Positions 6,156 through 9,452 of a stretch of DNA of 9,452 nucleotides are shown here, piece after piece; the first letter of the stretch is position 1; every line of letters starts with the position of its first letter. The notes beneath the pieces are model-generated. The model did no database searches and had not been told where the DNA came from. It saw only the letters and a program-made list of their open reading frames with translations. This DNA comes from UBA724 sp964229545 (lineage in GTDB: Bacteria; Bacteroidota; Bacteroidia; Flavobacteriales; Flavobacteriaceae): assembly GCA_964229545.1 (NCBI GenBank), contig CAXRDP010000009.1, positions 1 to 9,452 of the forward strand. The letters are read 5' to 3'. A program made the position numbers and the translations under genes.

Positions 6156-6458
6156 ATGGAAAGATTACAAAACATACATCCCGGCGAAGTTTTGATGCAA
6201 GAATTTCTAATCCCTTTGGATATTACGGCTTATCGATTGTCTAAAGAAATACATATCCCACAAACTCGAATTTCTGAAATTTTAAAAGGCAGAAGAAGAA
6301 TTACAGCTGACACCGCACTTCGGTTGAGTGCGTTTTTTGGAAATTCAGAGAAGTTTTGGTTGGGACTTCAAAACGATTTTGACATTGAACAAACTCGAAT
6401 GCAAGCTATCGACGAACTCGTAAAGATTCAAAAGATAAAAACCAAAGACGTTGCCTAA
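6156..6458 (+). CDS. higA: HigA/VapI-family antitoxin, XRE-type helix-turn-helix (module 2)
   Basis: Antitoxin and predicted autorepressor of the second module. The 100-residue product opens with the family signature HPGEVLMQEFLIPL (residues 8-21) and continues with a helix-turn-helix: ITAYRLSKEIHIPQTRISEI (23-42), then LKGRRRITADTALRLSAFFG (43-62) and SEKFWLGLQNDFDIE (64-78). The ATG at 6156 is chosen; an in-frame TTG sits directly before it at 6153. It lies 7 bases after the higB2 stop, so translation was probably coupled to the toxin. The early TAA in higB2 may weaken that coupling. It shares only the general XRE fold with higA1 (whose acidic N-terminal segment is absent here), so the two modules are not a recent duplication. 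radC starts 25 bases after its stop. Confidence 0.93.
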   Translation: MERLQNIHPGEVLMQEFLIPLDITAYRLSKEIHIPQTRISEILKGRRRITADTALRLSAFFGNSEKFWLGLQNDFDIEQTRMQAIDELVKIQKIKTKDVA

Positions 6459-6483
6459 ATAACCAGATCAAACCCCAAACAAT

Positions 6484-7170
6484 ATGCCCCAAAATTTCCC
6501 CATCAAGTCTTGGGCGGCTGAAGACCGTCCCCGTGAAAAACTTCTCGGTCACGGCAAACATGCGCTTACCGATGCCGAACTCTTAGCCATACTTCTACGC
6601 ACAGGCAATCGAAACGAAAGCGCCTTGGGATTGGCCAAGCGAATTTTATCATCTACCAAGGGTCAGCTTTCCAAATTGGCTCAGCTCAGTGTAGCGGAAT
6701 TGTGCGAATTTAAAGGCATGGGTCAAGCCAAAGCCATTGGGGTAGTAGCAGCACTCGAACTTGGAAAAAGACAAAAAATTCAAGCCCATACCACGCAAAC
6801 ACTCTTTAGCAGTAAAGCGGTTTTCTCCCTTATAGAACCCCGACTGAGCAGCTTGCCTCACGAAGAGTTTTGGGTTATTTACCTCAATCAAGCCCACAGG
6901 CTGTTGGCATGTGAGCAGCTCAGCCGTGGAGGCATCTCACAAACGACTGTCGATGTTCGGATTGCTCTTAAGCGCGCACTCACTTTGCAGGCAGTGGCCA
7001 TGATTTTGGTACACAATCACCCTTCAGGAAACATGCAACCTAGCAATTCAGACAAGCAACTCACTGAAAAATTTGTAACCGCTGCCCATAACATAGACAT
7101 TCATATTTTGGACCACCTAATCGTCGCAGAAAACACGTATTTTAGCTTTGCGGATCAAGGTTTGCTATAG
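6484..7170 (+). CDS. radC: RadC-family JAB/MPN domain protein
   Basis: The 228-residue product is a standard RadC/YicR (DUF2466) protein. Seen: N-terminal conserved WAAEDRPREKLL (residues 10-21) and LTDAELLAILLRTG (28-41), a helix-hairpin-helix-like segment LCEFKGMGQAKA (73-84), and the JAMM metalloprotein domain with EEFW (127-130), the metal-binding LVHNHPSGN (175-183) and Asp190 in the PSNSD motif. The JAMM residues are all present, so it could bind zinc. Its function remains uncertain; the historical link to DNA repair in E. coli came from a mutation elsewhere. It begins 25 bases after higA2 and no clear promoter is visible between them, so it may be expressed from upstream. The next gene starts directly after its TAG. 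Confidence 0.95.
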   Translation: MPQNFPIKSWAAEDRPREKLLGHGKHALTDAELLAILLRTGNRNESALGLAKRILSSTKGQLSKLAQLSVAELCEFKGMGQAKAIGVVAALELGKRQKIQAHTTQTLFSSKAVFSLIEPRLSSLPHEEFWVIYLNQAHRLLACEQLSRGGISQTTVDVRIALKRALTLQAVAMILVHNHPSGNMQPSNSDKQLTEKFVTAAHNIDIHILDHLIVAENTYFSFADQGLL

Positions 7171-8481
7171 ATGATAATGGTTTATACGCACCGAGTGACC
7201 ACTCGTTTGCGCTACGTTTTTTCACACTTCTTTACCACATACACCGACCATCAGGTGGACTTTACCGATGTGTTAGAGACTTTTATCGCGCACAACGGCC
7301 CCAAATTCTCTTATACAAATCAAACATTGGGAAATGAATTCTTTGTCGAATCTCACTCGCTTTTGTTTGACCAAGGACTCAAGGACTACGATTTTGAAAT
7401 TCAAAATTGGGAGGCCACACCTGCTTTTTTTCCTTGCTCCGATCACAGTGCCATCCCTTTTGATGTATTTGCAGCTACCTTCTATATGTTGAGTAGATAC
7501 GAAGAATACATGCCCCACCTTAAAGACAGCATGGGGCGGTTTTCTACCCAAAATGCTCTCTTATTCCATGAAAAGGCCCTAGACAAACCGGTTGTAGATA
7601 TTTGGGCTAAGAAATTTTTGAGCAAGTTCTCAGAATTTTTCCCGCAATTTAGACCAAAACAACACAAGTCCAAACTACAGACCATCATGGAAGTGCCGGA
7701 ATGCTTTGCTTACAAAAGCAAGAGCTTGCTGCGTACGTTGGTGGAAAGCATTGTGGATGTGTTTCGTTTTCAATTGGGTAGCTTGGCGGATCGTTTCCGT
7801 GTACGGTTCGGATTAAGCCAAGACCCTTTAGACATATATCATGATTGGATAGCTTTGCACAAAAAACTGGGTCTTTCGACCAAAGTACTTTTTTTGTTTT
7901 CACGTCCGGGGACGCACGATAGAAATGTAAGTATTTTCAAAAAGCGTTTTCAATCCAAAATAAAACAAGTATCCGACTATGTGCCTGTTTCGCTGTTGGC
8001 CTCATACCAGTCGGTAGAGACACCTGGTTTGTTGGAAGAAGAGCGCAAGCGTTTGGGACAATTGATTCATCGTCCCTTACGCAATGTTCGCCAGCACCAA
8101 ATGCGTTTGCGTTTTCCAGACACTTATAAAGATTTTGCTTCCTGTGGTTTTCAGAAAGACTATTCACTTCAATTCACAGATCGGGTAGGATACAGGGCAG
8201 GAACCGGCTTTCCATTTTATTTTTACGATCTTAGTAGTGAACAACGCACCTCACTCCAACTACATCCCATTGCTGTTAGTGAGGCTATTTTACGTCAGGA
8301 GGGAACCCCAAGAAGAGCCCGCCGTCTTTTGGAGGGTTTGCGACAAAATACAGTTCTATTCGGCACCCCGCTTACAGTTGTTACTTATCCTACCATGATT
8401 GACAATCGCAAAAAAAATAAGCCATGGCAGCGTATGTTTAAAAGGTTTTTAGAAGATTATGCTCAACAAAGCATCACTTAG
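7171..8481 (+). CDS. DUF7033/polysaccharide-deacetylase-like protein, probably catalytically degenerate
   Basis: The 436-residue product matches a Bacteroidota family annotated as polysaccharide deacetylase family or DUF7033 protein. The N-terminal domain is well preserved (HNGPKFSYTNQTLGNEFF at 41-58, PFDVFAATFYMLSRYEEYMP at 96-115, KPVVDIWAKKF at 139-149), as are RQH (307-309) and VGYRAGTGFPFYFYDL (339-354). The deacetylase-type metal and catalytic motifs I recall for the family are replaced: the DxD before AYAY is EVP (174-176), HPSY is LASY (276-279), and WHN near the C-terminus is VTY (404-406). It may be a non-catalytic relative (inference). There is no signal peptide, so it is likely cytoplasmic. 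The ATG at 7171 abuts the radC stop; ATG 7177 is an alternative. Its 3' end overlaps the HAD gene by 23 bases. Confidence 0.8.
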   Translation: MIMVYTHRVTTRLRYVFSHFFTTYTDHQVDFTDVLETFIAHNGPKFSYTNQTLGNEFFVESHSLLFDQGLKDYDFEIQNWEATPAFFPCSDHSAIPFDVFAATFYMLSRYEEYMPHLKDSMGRFSTQNALLFHEKALDKPVVDIWAKKFLSKFSEFFPQFRPKQHKSKLQTIMEVPECFAYKSKSLLRTLVESIVDVFRFQLGSLADRFRVRFGLSQDPLDIYHDWIALHKKLGLSTKVLFLFSRPGTHDRNVSIFKKRFQSKIKQVSDYVPVSLLASYQSVETPGLLEEERKRLGQLIHRPLRNVRQHQMRLRFPDTYKDFASCGFQKDYSLQFTDRVGYRAGTGFPFYFYDLSSEQRTSLQLHPIAVSEAILRQEGTPRRARRLLEGLRQNTVLFGTPLTVVTYPTMIDNRKKNKPWQRMFKRFLEDYAQQSIT

Positions 8482-9151
8482 CGACATATTTTTTGACTTG
8501 GATCACACTTTGTGGGATTTTGAGCGCAATTCAGCCTTAACTTTTAAGCAGCTGATCGATAACCACCAACTCCCTGTGGGTTTACATGATTTTCTAAAGG
8601 TATACGTACCATTAAATTTGGCCTATTGGAAGGCATATCGTGAACAAAAAATTGACAAAGAAACACTGCGTTACAAACGGCTACGTGACACTTTTGATCG
8701 ATTGCAAATCACTGTCAGTGATGAGATGATTTATACCTTGGCAGATGCCTATATTCAAACCCTACCGGAGTACAACCATCTTTTTCCGGGCGCCAAAGAG
8801 GTTTTAAATGGGTTACAGTCCAAGTATCGACTGCATATCATTACCAATGGTTTTCGCGATGTACAGTATTTCAAAATGAAAAATGCTGGTATACTCGATT
8901 TTTTTACCACCATTACAGATTCCGAATCAGTAGGTGTGAAGAAACCTGACCCCAAAATTTTTCACAAGGCCCTTTCGGATGCGGGTTCAAAACCAGAAAA
9001 CGGATTGATGGTTGGTGACAATTTTGAAGCTGATATTTGTGGAGCCCAACAAGTGGGGATGCAAGCCATTCATTTCGCGGTTCATGGGGAGGAGCGCCAT
9101 GAACAAGCACTGATGATAGATGATTTAAAAACACTCCTACTGTTGCTCTAA
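8459..9151 (+). CDS. YjjG-type HAD phosphatase (pyrimidine 5'-nucleotidase family)
   Basis: The 230-residue product is a subfamily IA HAD hydrolase resembling YjjG, which removes phosphate from pyrimidine nucleotides, including non-canonical ones, and so helps clean the nucleotide pool. All four HAD motifs are present: DLDHTLWD (residues 13-20; nucleophile Asp13, acid/base Asp15), Thr129 in ITNGF, Lys161/162 in KKPDP, and GDNFEAD (186-192; Asp187, Asp192). The helical cap spans about 20-95, with AYWKAYREQKIDKETLRYKR typical of the YjjG group. The exact substrate cannot be read from sequence. The ATG at 8459 lies within the preceding gene (23-base overlap), consistent with translational coupling. 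Its TAA overlaps the rarA stop codon on the opposite strand. Confidence 0.9.
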   Translation: MLNKASLSDIFFDLDHTLWDFERNSALTFKQLIDNHQLPVGLHDFLKVYVPLNLAYWKAYREQKIDKETLRYKRLRDTFDRLQITVSDEMIYTLADAYIQTLPEYNHLFPGAKEVLNGLQSKYRLHIITNGFRDVQYFKMKNAGILDFFTTITDSESVGVKKPDPKIFHKALSDAGSKPENGLMVGDNFEADICGAQQVGMQAIHFAVHGEERHEQALMIDDLKTLLLLL

Positions 9152-9452
9152 TACCCGTATTTATCTCCCCATTTGGATTTGAGGTAGGCTCTGAGTTCTT
9201 TTTCACGAGCGTTGTTGGCTGGCTCATAGAGCGCGCTGCCTTCAATAGATTCTGGTAGGTATTCTTGGTGGATAAAATTTCCAGTATGGTCATGGGCATA
9301 AGCATATTCTTCGCCATAGCCCAATTCTTTCATCAGTTGCGTCGGGGCATTGCGCAGGTGTAGGGGTACCGCCAAGTCACCGTGTTCAGACACCATTTTC
9401 TCCGCCTTTTGAATGGCTGTGTAGGCACTGTTGCTTTTGGGCGCACTGGCCA
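9148..9452 (-). CDS. rarA: replication-associated recombination protein RarA/MgsA, C-terminal part
   Basis: The minus strand is open from the window edge to TAG at 9150-9148 and encodes the last 100 residues of a RarA/MgsA-type AAA+ ATPase, which acts at stalled replication forks. Seen: SNSAYTAIQKAEKMV, PLHLRNAPTQLMKELGYGEE, YAHDHTGNFIHQEYLPESIE and LYEPANNAREKELRAYL, the signatures of the RarA C-terminal tetramerisation region. The N-terminal ATPase domain (roughly three quarters of a usual 420-430-residue protein) lies beyond the window. An internal ATG at 9396 is not the real start, because family sequence continues upstream of it. It converges on the HAD gene with a 4-base overlap of stop codons. 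Confidence 0.95.
   Translation of the reverse strand, partial: ASAPKSNSAYTAIQKAEKMVSEHGDLAVPLHLRNAPTQLMKELGYGEEYAYAHDHTGNFIHQEYLPESIEGSALYEPANNAREKELRAYLKSKWGDKYGY

Noticed and set aside
5846..6175. A 109-codon minus-strand open frame over higB2
   Set aside because: It is a shadow of the higB2 frame; the plus strand carries the family signatures.

Overview
The window looks like a chromosomal segment from a member of Bacteroidota, most likely Flavobacteriia. The Adk, ObgE, PurK, Mpl-type ligase and DUF7033-type proteins all read like flavobacterial versions. Start codons lack Shine-Dalgarno sequences, and several genes are preceded by the Bacteroidota -7 box TAnnTTTG. I cannot place it to genus.

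Layout. From 1 to 1133 (minus) is purK, missing only its extreme C-terminus at the window edge. Diverging from it is a plus-strand operon: adk (1221-1793), obgE (1795-2793) and an exported TPR-like protein of unknown function (2772-3686). Next, on the minus strand, is a first HigBA toxin-antitoxin module: higA1 intact (3723-4079) and higB1 (4081-4374) broken by an in-frame TGA. Diverging from it is an Mpl-type murein peptide ligase (4468-5805). A second, unrelated-type HigBA module follows on the plus strand: higB2 (5864-6148) broken by an in-frame TAA, and higA2 (6156-6458) intact. Then come radC (6484-7170), a DUF7033/polysaccharide-deacetylase-like protein with degenerate catalytic motifs (7171-8481) and a YjjG-type HAD phosphatase (8459-9151), tightly packed. 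The last 305 bases hold the C-terminus of rarA on the minus strand, converging on the HAD gene with overlapping stop codons.

Most of the window is housekeeping: purine synthesis, nucleotide balance, ribosome-associated GTPase, cell-wall recycling and replication-fork maintenance. The accessory material is the pair of HigBA modules flanking mpl. Neither broken toxin is found by simple ORF calling. Translating through the stops recovers both full-length toxins with no frameshift, each interrupted by one nonsense codon (codon 55 of 98 and codon 11 of 95), while both antitoxins stay open. This repeated loss of toxin with retention of antitoxin is the most interesting signal here. The second module also carries a strong -7 box with clustered CGTTA half-sites, and no clear promoter is visible between higA2 and radC, so the antitoxin may now control the downstream radC operon.

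No tRNA, rRNA, CRISPR array or insertion sequence was seen. No gene-free stretch exceeds 300 bases.
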